Assembly: GCA_031263965.1 (NCBI GenBank)
Contig: JAISES010000174.1
Coordinates: 1 to 14,178, forward strand
DNA: 14,178 nucleotides
Source: Prevotella sp.
GTDB lineage: Bacteria > Bacteroidota > Bacteroidia > Bacteroidales > Dysgonomonadaceae
Reading direction: 5' to 3'
A model generated the notes under the pieces. It saw only the letters and a program-made list of their open reading frames with translations. It was not told where the DNA came from and made no database searches. Shown in pieces: positions 1 to 7,602 of the stretch (position 1 is the stretch's first letter; each line of letters begins with the position of its first letter). The position numbers and the translations under genes were made by a program.

Positions 1-1473
1 ATTGAGCGCATTAGCTTTATCTCCTTTTCTCATGTAAACCTCCGCCTTGATGAAGCACATCTCGTGGAAAGTCAGGATTTCCTGATCCGAATTAGGACGA
101 GTTTGGAACGAACCTGTGGAAGCCACAGCTCCGGCATTTCTTCCTGAAGTTGAAGCATACCAGTTCATATCCATCTCATCGATGCCGCCTGTCAGTGTAG
201 AAAACTGACGCAGATTTACATATATGGTATCGCCTGCAAATATGTAATTCCCACTGTTTATAAAATGCGACCCCTTCGGATAGGTAACAGTTACAGCTAT
301 TTCGTCAGCCGTATAATTATAGTTTCCGGCTTCCAACTCCTGAATGAAAGCTGTACGATCCGCAGCCTGGCTAGTTTCAAAGTTATATTTCACTTCTGTA
401 TCTTTATCTGCATATGTATAAAGAAAGATAGAAGTAGCGCCGCCTTTCCGCAAACGTTCGGACGGACCATAAAAATCAACTCCTTTGGAACGCAGCCAGT
501 CATAAGATACAACCCTGCCATCGGCATTCAGCTTCATGTTTACCATCATAGCCGGAATAATCTTGCTCATGCGCGGGTCTTCCACTCCGGAACCACGCAT
601 GTTAGTCAGCAAGTCATAATAATATTTCGAGATGCGCTGGTTTGACCCCCATGCCACATAGTCGAAGTTGCCGTTTGTCATGATAGGATCGCCAAATAGG
701 TAGTCGGTCACGTCATTCTTCTGATTATAGCAAACAGCCACTGTATTGTCGGCATTGGATTGAGGGGCTTTAGACAAGCAGTCCAAAAGAGCATCCGGAT
801 TGAATTCCGCTTTTTTAGACAATTTCAGCAGATAACGCGCTTTCAGGCCATAGCAAAGTTTCAACCATTTGCTTACATCGCCGCCATTCCACATATCGCC
901 TGCTGACAATTGTTCAGCACTGGATTCCTGTGCCTTGCCGAAAAGCTCAATTGCTTCATCCAGTTTGGCTATACAACCGGCAAAGACTACCTTGCCGTCA
1001 TCATAAGCAGGGCTTACAGAAGCGCCCAATGCTTCGGTATAAGGAATTTCACCATACAAGTCGAGCATTTCCATGAAGCCTAAAGCGTGCATTACATCAG
1101 TAGCCGCCATATAGTGATAGGCCCCCTGCTTCTGAGCCGTCTTGTACATATCATTCAGATTAGCTGCGGCAGAAACGAACCATGTCTGATAAGACGTGGT
1201 AGTAGTACCCGCCTGACAAGCCCATGTCACAGCCAAATAAGTATTATTGGCGCTGTTGCTGTAGTAAACTCCGGCCTGGCATGCAGTACGCATGTTTGTT
1301 ACTCCGGCGGAGTACTGATAAAACTTTTGTATCCACGGCAACCTGTTGGCTAAAAGCGCTGTTTCATTGTTCGGATTGTCTGGGTCAGTATTGACATCAA
1401 GCCAGTCGTTGCAGGAAATCATACTCAACATAAGCATACAACCCAATACGATCATATATTTTATTTTCTTCAT
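1..1473 (-). CDS. SusD/RagB-like outer-membrane lipoprotein, SusD-like_2 type (partial, C-terminus missing)
   Basis: Surface nutrient-binding lipoprotein that would cap the SusC barrel encoded just upstream. The frame is open for 491 codons from ATG at 1473 and runs off the left edge, so the C-terminus is missing. The N-terminus MKKIKYMIVLGCMLMLSMIS is a lipoprotein signal ending at Cys21 (MISC lipobox), followed by NDWLDVNTDPDNPN; this xNTxPxNP start is typical of the SusD-like_2 (PF12771) branch. Later it has the tetratricopeptide-like helical composition of SusD proteins (for example KWLKLCYGLKARYLLKLSKK) and ends in the window with FHEMCFIKAEVYMRKGDKAN, a family hallmark. It begins 25 bp after the susC stop, with AGAAG a few bases before the ATG, so the two are co-transcribed. 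The substrate cannot be told from the sequence; this branch is not confined to starch-type glycans. Family assignment is firm. Confidence 0.93.
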   Translation of the reverse strand, partial: MKKIKYMIVLGCMLMLSMISCNDWLDVNTDPDNPNNETALLANRLPWIQKFYQYSAGVTNMRTACQAGVYYSNSANNTYLAVTWACQAGTTTTSYQTWFVSAAANLNDMYKTAQKQGAYHYMAATDVMHALGFMEMLDLYGEIPYTEALGASVSPAYDDGKVVFAGCIAKLDEAIELFGKAQESSAEQLSAGDMWNGGDVSKWLKLCYGLKARYLLKLSKKAEFNPDALLDCLSKAPQSNADNTVAVCYNQKNDVTDYLFGDPIMTNGNFDYVAWGSNQRISKYYYDLLTNMRGSGVEDPRMSKIIPAMMVNMKLNADGRVVSYDWLRSKGVDFYGPSERLRKGGATSIFLYTYADKDTEVKYNFETSQAADRTAFIQELEAGNYNYTADEIAVTVTYPKGSHFINSGNYIFAGDTIYVNLRQFSTLTGGIDEMDMNWYASTSGRNAGAVASTGSFQTRPNSDQEILTFHEMCFIKAEVYMRKGDKANALN

Positions 1474-1498
1474 AATCTTCTGTTTTATCTATTTTTAC

Positions 1499-4400
1499 TT
1501 AAAATGTTAGATTCACGCCCAAAGAGAAACTAGATGTAGAAGGTACGCTACAGTAGTCGATACCTATGGCCCCTGAACCGCCCGTACCACCGGCTGTACT
1601 CACTTCCGGATCCATACCTTTGTAATTGGTCAGAGTCAGCAAGTTGGTTCCTGTGGCCGTTACAGACAATCTCTTGATAATGCTCTGTTTTTTGATCAGG
1701 TCGGTGAAATCATAGCTGACAGATAACGAACGCAATTTCAACCAGTTTACTGAAGTGATAAAATTATATGAGTTTGACAGATAATTAGACCAGTATTTTT
1801 GTATCATGGCTCTGCCTGAATAAGACGTACCGTTGATAGTATAGTTCTGGTCGGCATAGTATGTCAGATCTACGTCTGCGCCGGTATTGCTGTCAACGCC
1901 TTTTACATTAACATGTTCACGTCCATCGTTTGCTGTTGTCCATTTGCTCAAGCCATTGGAGGCCAGGTAATACTCCGTGCCATTATATACGTCGCCACCC
2001 ACGCGGAGGTCAAGCAGAAAGGACAGTGTCAGGTTCTTGTAGCTGATCGTATTGTTTAACCCTCCGATAAATTTCGGCTCACGGTTACCGACAACCGTCG
2101 TAGTTTCGTCCGAGACCTTATACAAACCGGTTGTAGGATCCACTTGATAGCGTCCACCCATTATTTCCACTTGTTTTTTCACTTCTTTGCCATCTACTGT
2201 TTCGATTACTTCTTTTGTTTCATGAGCATAGCGCGTACCAACCATTCCAAGAAAATAACCGCCGTTAGGAACAGATGCTGCTTTGATAGTTCCAAACTGC
2301 GCATCGGTAGGATAAAACATGCCTACACCTTCGAGGAAAGTACCCAAACGGCCTTTGTTGTAAGAAGCATTAAGTGTAACGTTCCATTCAATGTCTTTTG
2401 TCTGAACCGGCTTGACAGTAAGGGCTATTTCCATACCTTCATTGATTACAGAACCCGAGTTGATGCTGGACATAATATATCCGTTTGTATTGGACAAACG
2501 TGGAGATGCAATCTGGTTTTTAGTCTGGCTGTGATAATATGTCCAATCCAGTCCCAGCCGACCATTGAGGAATTTCAGTTCCGTACCCACTTCCCATGCT
2601 GTTTGCAGTTCGGGTACAAGGAAAGCATTACCGCTTGTGTATGCATTACCCACACCGGTATAAGAAGCGTAAGTGAAAGGGCTGACAAGGTAAGTCTGCG
2701 TAGCATAAGCAGGAGCGCTCTTACCCGCTCCTGCCTCGCTGGCACGAATCTTACCGAATGTAAGAATGTCGTTTTTCGGCAACAGTTCGGTAAATACGAC
2801 CGATGCGCTAACAGACGGATAAAAATAAGAACGGTTTTCTATAGGAAGCGTTGAAGACCAATCATTACGCCCTGTTACAGTCAAGTATAAAATATTTTTG
2901 TAAGATGCGCGTAATTCGCCGTACAAGCCAATCAGACGGGTACGGCCGGTAGCATCCGTAAAGAACCTGTTTTCCTTGGATATGTTGGAAAGGCTGATTG
3001 TACCGGCGGTGATGAAGTTATATCCCCAGTGCGTCTGACTCAGGCGTTCCGTATCTTCGGACGTAGTTCCCAGCATCAGGTTCAGGTCGATATCCCCGAA
3101 GGTCTTGTGGAAATTACTCATTATATTTGTAGAAATGTACGTATAGCCATAATCGCTTTTGCTTAAACGTCCGTTTTGATACATTTCTTTCACTACGCTG
3201 CCCGGCGCAATATAGGAATAAGTATCTGTGATGTACTGATCGTAGCCTAAACGAGCCGATACGTCCCACCAGTCTGTAATCTTAAACAACGCGCTCAATG
3301 CGCCAGTAAAACGTTTTGTCTTATCATACATCTTATCTTTATTGATAATCCAGTATGGATTTTCCTTGTCGGATGCCAAATCCCACTGTCCATCGAACAA
3401 GCGGTATTTCGAGCCATCTTCGTTAACATATTTCGACATGTTTTCCGTCAAGGGCCAGCTATATATAGCATTCATGGTTCCGTTACCGCCACCATCCCAC
3501 AAACCACTTGAAGTCAGCGTCTTATCTGTATTCGCAATAGAATAGGCCACATTGGCTCCCACCGTCAGTCGCCCATATTTCTGCTCTCCGTTGAAACGGA
3601 TTGTAGTCTTGTCATACGCAGTCTGGCGTACAATACCATCCTGATTATAATTGGAAGCCGACAAGAAAAACGATCCGTTTTTGGAACCTCCGGATATGCT
3701 TACATTATTATCATAAACGGCTCCATTCCGAAAAAAATTGCCGATATTGTCGTACAACTGAGCGTCTGCTCCTAATTTTCCTCCCCATGATTGATAGGTC
3801 ATATCGCTGAAAACGCCATTGTTCTCATAATATCCGCGTCCAAACTCACTTTGAACTTCGGGTAGTTTTGTTACCCATGAAGTACTCATCTTGCTGGAAA
3901 AATCTACTTTCACAGTTCCTTCCGCGCCTTTCTTTGTCGTAATGATGATAGCGCCGTCTGCCGCACGCGATCCGTATAGCGCCGCCGCCGCCGCACCTTT
4001 CAGAATAGACATGTTCTCAATGTCCTCAGGGTTGATATCCATCACACGGTTGGAATAGGTAGTGGAGTTGCGCGTCATACCATCGGTTGCACTGTTGCCT
4101 ATCACCTGCGTGGAGTTGTCGTAAATCACACCGTCAATCACAAACAGAGGTTCGTTGGCACGCCCTTCCGAAGTGGAGTTCCCTCCGCGGATAACGATAG
4201 TCGCTCCGGCTCCGGCTGCACCGCTATTCTGCGTAATGTTTACACCCGGTACTTTACCCGCCAGCGAGTTAATGACATTCGGGCTCTTATTTTTCAATAT
4301 CTCTTTCGAATCCAGATCGGAAACAGCATATCCCAATGCCTTTCTTTCTTTCTTGATACCGAGAGCCGTTACTACGACTTCGTCCATAGTTTGAGCTGAT

Positions 4401-4765
4401 TCTACTAAGACAACATCTATAACATCTTTATTTTCAACAATTTTATCCTGAGGCGTATATCCTAAATAAGAGAATACGAGAGTTACTCCGGAGGTAGTTA
4501 TTATAGAATAATTACCATCGATATCCGTTAGTACACCCTGAGTGGTTCCCTTAACGGCAATGCTTACACCAACCAAAGGTTCTCCATTAGAATCTTTTAC
4601 CTTTCCTTTTACTGTAATTCTTGTTTGTTGTTGTTCCGACAATCCGTCAGAATGTACTTTCGCATCTGCTGCATAGCTATTTGTGAAGATGAATACAATT
4701 CCAATAACTAATAAGCAGAGAATTTTTCTCAACAGCATGTTTTCGCCTTGTTTTGAGTTATTCAT
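1499..4765 (-). CDS. SusC/RagA family TonB-dependent outer-membrane transporter
   Basis: Energised outer-membrane importer that works with the SusD-like lipoprotein downstream. At 1088 residues it is normal length for the family. In order: Sec signal peptide (hydrophobic core about residues 14-28), a carboxypeptidase D regulatory-like domain at about 50-125 (VKGKVKDSNGEPLVGVSIAV), the SusC signature DEVVVTALGIKKERKALGY at about 128-146, the plug domain with PLFVIDGV at 206-213 and NMSILKGAAAAALYGSRAAD at 251-270, then a 22-strand-type barrel ending in the aromatic C-terminal NLTF. Met1 is at 4765, but Met10 (ATG at 4736-4738) begins directly at the signal peptide and has AAGG about ten bases upstream, so it may be the real start. 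The leader carries a terminator-like hairpin and a long dinucleotide repeat, described separately, which suggests controlled or variable expression. No anti-sigma-interacting N-terminal extension (STN domain) is seen, so sigma/anti-sigma control of the FecIR type is unlikely. Confidence 0.96.
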   Translation of the reverse strand: MNNSKQGENMLLRKILCLLVIGIVFIFTNSYAADAKVHSDGLSEQQQTRITVKGKVKDSNGEPLVGVSIAVKGTTQGVLTDIDGNYSIITTSGVTLVFSYLGYTPQDKIVENKDVIDVVLVESAQTMDEVVVTALGIKKERKALGYAVSDLDSKEILKNKSPNVINSLAGKVPGVNITQNSGAAGAGATIVIRGGNSTSEGRANEPLFVIDGVIYDNSTQVIGNSATDGMTRNSTTYSNRVMDINPEDIENMSILKGAAAAALYGSRAADGAIIITTKKGAEGTVKVDFSSKMSTSWVTKLPEVQSEFGRGYYENNGVFSDMTYQSWGGKLGADAQLYDNIGNFFRNGAVYDNNVSISGGSKNGSFFLSASNYNQDGIVRQTAYDKTTIRFNGEQKYGRLTVGANVAYSIANTDKTLTSSGLWDGGGNGTMNAIYSWPLTENMSKYVNEDGSKYRLFDGQWDLASDKENPYWIINKDKMYDKTKRFTGALSALFKITDWWDVSARLGYDQYITDTYSYIAPGSVVKEMYQNGRLSKSDYGYTYISTNIMSNFHKTFGDIDLNLMLGTTSEDTERLSQTHWGYNFITAGTISLSNISKENRFFTDATGRTRLIGLYGELRASYKNILYLTVTGRNDWSSTLPIENRSYFYPSVSASVVFTELLPKNDILTFGKIRASEAGAGKSAPAYATQTYLVSPFTYASYTGVGNAYTSGNAFLVPELQTAWEVGTELKFLNGRLGLDWTYYHSQTKNQIASPRLSNTNGYIMSSINSGSVINEGMEIALTVKPVQTKDIEWNVTLNASYNKGRLGTFLEGVGMFYPTDAQFGTIKAASVPNGGYFLGMVGTRYAHETKEVIETVDGKEVKKQVEIMGGRYQVDPTTGLYKVSDETTTVVGNREPKFIGGLNNTISYKNLTLSFLLDLRVGGDVYNGTEYYLASNGLSKWTTANDGREHVNVKGVDSNTGADVDLTYYADQNYTINGTSYSGRAMIQKYWSNYLSNSYNFITSVNWLKLRSLSVSYDFTDLIKKQSIIKRLSVTATGTNLLTLTNYKGMDPEVSTAGGTGGSGAIGIDYCSVPSTSSFSLGVNLTF

Positions 4766-4815
4766 AATACTTTGTTTATTAATTTGATACTTCCTACTAA
4801 TAAATCAGTTGATAT

Positions 4816-4867
4816 AAAAAAGAAGAACCTCATTTCAAGCCTTCAATAGATAGCCTGAAATAAGGTT
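4816..4867 (-). terminator. Intrinsic terminator or attenuator hairpin in the susC leader
   Basis: Arms at 4826-4840 and 4853-4867 form a 15-bp stem with a 12-nt loop. In minus-strand RNA all 15 positions pair, 13 Watson-Crick and two G-U. In plus-strand RNA the same two positions would be A-C mismatches, so the structure fits a transcript running toward susC. On the minus strand the stem is followed at once by CTTCTTTTTT (4825-4816), a classic termination U-tract. It lies about 50 bp before the susC ATG. It could end transcripts from the phosphoesterase gene about 350 bp upstream, or act as an attenuator in the susC leader. The second reading is favoured by the lack of a recognisable promoter between the hairpin and susC. 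Confidence 0.7.
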
Positions 4868-4887
4868 TATACAATAAAAGTCCGGAA

Positions 4888-4895
4888 CAAATATT
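4888..4895 (-). promoter_or_regulatory. Weak candidate -7 box for susC
   Basis: Read on the minus strand this is AATATTTG, one mismatch from the Bacteroidota -7 consensus TAnnTTTG. Transcription from here would start at about 4880-4884, just ahead of the leader hairpin. No TTTG-type -33 element is visible at the expected spacing, so the call is tentative. The same bases form one arm of a perfect 8-bp inverted repeat (4888-4895 with 4903-4910). Confidence 0.3.
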
Positions 4896-4936
4896 TTTTT
4901 TGAATATTTGCCCTTTATTTTGTATATTACGGGGGT

Positions 4937-4985
<49 letters not shown>

Positions 4986-5218
4986 ATAAAACACAGCTAA
5001 TATCCAAATTTTCAGCAGAAAAAATAGATAAATATATTGCGGTTTTTAATGTTTTCTCAGACATAATCCTGATTCATTTTGTAGATATAAAAACGTATAA
5101 AAGACTTAAAGATAGATTCAAATATTTAATCGGTTTTTAGAGTATTATCATAAGCATTTCAATTTAAATTGTTTCACAATAATATTTTAGATTAATTTGA
5201 AAACAAGAGAGACAAGAA

Positions 5219-7078
5219 CTATTTTCCGTTGGAAATAACACCTGCAATACCTTCACCGGATGTAAATAAACACTCCGTTTCATTTAGAGGGACGACTGTG
5301 TTAATAAGCGAATTCCCGATTTTATGCTTCCACAAAACAGTTCCGTTCTTCGCGTCCAAAGTGAAAATCAATCCGTTCTTTGTACTGCCGAAGACTACAT
5401 TATCTTTTTCCACAGGCATTGACGGGGCATGATCATAGCCATAGGAAACATTTACAGACCATATTTTTTTAGGTTCGTCAGCTATCGCCGAATAACAAAC
5501 TACGCTGTCCTGCATAGTTTTGCTATATATACGAGTACAATCGGCCGATAAGCCAATCGTCTCCCGAACCATAGATTCGTTTGTGCGCCAGACCGTTTTT
5601 CCTGTCTCTGCGTTTACTGCAGTAAGCATTCTGTCGGGAGCTGAGAAAAATACTTTTCCATAAGCTGCTGCCGGCCAAACAGCGGCAGGAGAAAAATGCA
5701 TTCGGGAAAGGCCATTATTCCATGTCCACAATAATCGTCCCGTATGCATATCCAATGCATACATATTTGAATCCCAGGCGCCAAAAATTAATTTATCCTG
5801 ATAAATAAGAGGACGTGTTTCAATATAACCTTTAACGCCGTTATATTCCCAGACCAATCTGCCGGTCTTTATATCCAAAGCTCTCATTGTATGATCGCCT
5901 GCACCTATGTATGCAATATTATTTTCGATAGCCACAGCCCCTGAAACAGCTTCTTTAGCCGGATATTTCCAGACTAACTTGCCCGATGACGCATCCAATC
6001 CATATATATTTTTATCCGCAGAACCAAATACTATAATACCATTAGCAGCGGCAGGAGTACCGACGATCCTGTTACCAGCCTTAAAGTCCCATCTCTTTTC
6101 TCCATCTTTTAGAGAAAGACAAGTCAAAAAACCGGCATCGTCGCCTACATAAACATTTTTTTTATAAAGCACCGGAGATGAGTATATGGCATGGCCGGTT
6201 TTAACTATCCATTTTTCGTGAACTTGCGGATATATCCGGTTAACCGAATCAGACGGGCGTTTATATAAGTCATTACTCTCTGTATAGTATTCCTTCTTTA
6301 AAGAATAGCCCCCCCATTTTCGTTTTTCTTGTCCTATTTTTTGCTCATATACGATTATAGAATCACCGGTTATGTAATAAATGGAATATCCTCCTAAGTT
6401 GTCAGCCTTATCGCGGAGATTCGACCTGTTCAATATACCCGGTATCCCATCGTAAAACAATAATTTATTGCTATGATAATGGCCTCCAAGCACAACTTTT
6501 ACATTATACTTACGTGCTACATCTGTCGCCTCGTACCAGTTATCCACATCTCCATCCTGTAGCGGATAATGAGTAACCAGGATAATAGGCGTACCGGGCC
6601 CGGCAGAAGACAATTCTTCTTCAAGCCATACGATATCCTGAGGAGCGACATGGCCGTCCATCATACGAATAACAGGACCTGTCGCAAATCCTAAAAATGT
6701 ATACCCTTTATATTGAAACTTAAATCTTTCCGACCCGAAAATATGCCCAAAATCAGTAGAACCTGATTCACTCCACTTGGTTTCGTGGTTTCCTGAAATA
6801 ATATAGTATTTTACGTTTATCTTATCTAACAAGTTTTTAGCTTTATACAACGATGCCCTATCACCTTCCTCCGTTATATCTCCGGTTACTAATACAAAAC
6901 TGATATCCGGCGTATTATTAATTTGCTCTACAGTTCGCTTCAAATCATTATAAGCCAACGAATCTTTCGTTATATGCAAATCTGTAACAAGAGCAAAACG
7001 AAAGCCCTGCCCATACAGTTGCACTGTCAGAGAAAACAGCGATATAACAATTAAAATTAAGATAGAGATGTTCTTCAT
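5219..7078 (-). CDS. Secreted calcineurin-like metallophosphoesterase fused to a PQQ-type beta-propeller
   Basis: Exported 619-residue two-domain protein. Residues 1-24 form a Sec signal peptide (core ISILILIVISLFSLTVQLYG). Residues about 26-230 hold a complete dinuclear-metal phosphoesterase site: TDLH (D33, H35), TGD (D67), GNHE (96-99), VTHYP (H170) and GGHYH (H200, H202). After a linker, residues about 289-615 contain repeated propeller blades of the PQQ/BamB type, with recurring patterns such as YALDMHTGRLLWTW, YGLDASSGKLVWKY and RALDIKTGRLVWEY. The phosphoesterase would act in the periplasm or at the cell surface on an unknown phosphoester; the propeller may bind a partner or substrate. 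PQQ binding itself is not implied, since these repeats are often structural. It is divergent from the NamZ operon and upstream of susC on the same strand, but separated from it by 453 bp with a terminator-like hairpin. Domain calls are firm, substrate unknown. Confidence 0.93.
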   Translation of the reverse strand: MKNISILILIVISLFSLTVQLYGQGFRFALVTDLHITKDSLAYNDLKRTVEQINNTPDISFVLVTGDITEEGDRASLYKAKNLLDKINVKYYIISGNHETKWSESGSTDFGHIFGSERFKFQYKGYTFLGFATGPVIRMMDGHVAPQDIVWLEEELSSAGPGTPIILVTHYPLQDGDVDNWYEATDVARKYNVKVVLGGHYHSNKLLFYDGIPGILNRSNLRDKADNLGGYSIYYITGDSIIVYEQKIGQEKRKWGGYSLKKEYYTESNDLYKRPSDSVNRIYPQVHEKWIVKTGHAIYSSPVLYKKNVYVGDDAGFLTCLSLKDGEKRWDFKAGNRIVGTPAAANGIIVFGSADKNIYGLDASSGKLVWKYPAKEAVSGAVAIENNIAYIGAGDHTMRALDIKTGRLVWEYNGVKGYIETRPLIYQDKLIFGAWDSNMYALDMHTGRLLWTWNNGLSRMHFSPAAVWPAAAYGKVFFSAPDRMLTAVNAETGKTVWRTNESMVRETIGLSADCTRIYSKTMQDSVVCYSAIADEPKKIWSVNVSYGYDHAPSMPVEKDNVVFGSTKNGLIFTLDAKNGTVLWKHKIGNSLINTVVPLNETECLFTSGEGIAGVISNGK

Positions 7079-7128
7079 AAATACTACTTTATAATATGAT
7101 ATAGCATTCTAAATCTATCTGAACATTA

Positions 7129-7136
7129 CAAATATA
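7129..7136 (-). promoter_or_regulatory. -7 box for the phosphoesterase gene
   Basis: On the minus strand this reads TATATTTG, an exact match to TAnnTTTG. It would place the transcript start around 7123-7125, giving a leader of roughly 45 nt before the ATG at 7078. A clear -33 TTTG at standard spacing is not seen, and the region is AT-rich, so chance matches are possible. Confidence 0.45.
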
Positions 7137-7295
7137 TAAGGTTCTTGTCAATATTTTTAGATATATTTTCCTATTTTACGTTTTATTATGCATATTATAT
7201 ATATTTTTACATAAATGATGGCAAACAAACAGAAACAGCAATAATAAACAAACAAATGAAGCCTTTAAGGATATCTGAATTTTATTTCATGTGCA

Positions 7296-7409
7296 TTAAT
7301 TTATATATATTAACCAAATAAACAACCATACCGACAACAACGACAAACATACACCGCCCAACCCGCCAGCAAATGCAACAAATAAAACCAAATCGGCCGA
7401 ACCTGTCAT
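7296..7409 (-). CDS. Possible 37-aa single-pass membrane microprotein
   Basis: An ATG at 7409-7407 opens a 37-codon frame ending in TAA at 7298-7296. The peptide begins MTGSADLVLFVAFAGGLGGV and continues with CLSLLSVWLFIWLIYIN, so almost all of it is one long hydrophobic segment with a GGLGG glycine cluster and aromatic residues toward the end. In the surrounding AT-rich spacer this interval is distinctly richer in G and T on the coding strand, as expected for a membrane-protein gene. No Shine-Dalgarno site is visible and no family is recognised. It could be chance, because T-rich strands readily encode hydrophobic residues. If real, it would be a small inner-membrane protein, transcribed toward the phosphoesterase gene. 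Confidence 0.3.
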   Translation of the reverse strand: MTGSADLVLFVAFAGGLGGVCLSLLSVWLFIWLIYIN

Positions 7410-7503
7410 ATTTTATTAAATTAATTTATGTGCATAAAAATAAATAATTGTTAACAATATAGATTTATACTGTTTTTTATAATAGAAATTTAAAATATCA
7501 TCA

Positions 7504-7511
7504 TAAATTTG
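7504..7511 (+). promoter_or_regulatory. Alternative -7 box upstream of namZ
   Basis: TAAATTTG is an exact TAnnTTTG match and would give a leader of about 85 nt. It has no clear -33 partner. It may be a second promoter or a chance match in AT-rich DNA; the box at 7564 is closer and is preferred. Confidence 0.3.
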
Positions 7512-7563
7512 TTTTGTAATCATTTTATACCGGAACCTCGAAGGAACTAAATTTCTAATCTTT

Positions 7564-7571
7564 TATCTTTG
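7564..7571 (+). promoter_or_regulatory. Main candidate -7 box of the NamZ operon
   Basis: TATCTTTG matches the Bacteroidota -7 consensus TAnnTTTG exactly. Transcription would begin near 7575-7578, leaving a short leader of about 25 nt that still includes the ribosome site AAAGGA at 7589-7594. No good TTTG -33 element is found about 20 bp upstream, so activation by a regulator is possible. Confidence 0.5.
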
Positions 7572-7588
7572 GCTATTAAAAATAAATT

Positions 7589-7594
7589 AAAGGA
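7589..7594 (+). promoter_or_regulatory. Shine-Dalgarno site of namZ
   Basis: AAAGGA lies eight bases before the ATG at 7603. It is the clearest ribosome site in the window, unusual where most starts have weak sites, and it fixes the first gene of the operon. Confidence 0.65.
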
Positions 7595-7602
7595 TTCAGA
7601 TC

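Larger units (their letters stand above)
7079..7602. other. Divergent promoter spacer between phosphoesterase and NamZ operon
   Basis: This 524-bp AT-rich region separates two divergent transcription units. It holds -7-like boxes at both ends, two direct copies of ATGTGCAT (7289-7296 and 7428-7435), and a contrasting less AT-rich stretch at about 7314-7406 that is A/C-rich and almost free of T on the plus strand. That stretch coincides with a small hydrophobic reading frame on the minus strand, listed separately. No RNA gene or riboswitch fold was recognised. Confidence 0.75.

Noticed and set aside
265..645. Open plus-strand frame of 126 codons
   Set aside because: It lies wholly inside the SusD-like gene on the other strand and encodes no recognisable protein.
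2144..2854. Open plus-strand frame of 236 codons
   Set aside because: It is antisense to the well-supported SusC barrel, is rich in Cys/His/Arg as expected of an out-of-frame reading, and has no ribosome site.
4888..4910. Inverted repeat as an invertible promoter element
   Set aside because: Arms of 8 bp with a 7-base spacer are far too close for a recombinase-driven inversion segment, and no invertase gene is nearby.
5168..5180. Short inverted repeat ATTGT-N3-ACAAT as terminator of the phosphoesterase gene
   Set aside because: Only five A/T-rich pairs and no adjoining U-tract; too weak to terminate.
7207..7280. Second hydrophobic minus-strand frame in the spacer (reads FICLFIIAVSVCLPSF)
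   Set aside because: There is no start codon in frame after the upstream stop; T-rich DNA gives such readings by chance.
7504..7571. A full -33/-7 promoter for namZ
   Set aside because: Exact -7 boxes exist, but no TTTG -33 element was found at about 20 bp spacing, so only the -7 boxes are reported.
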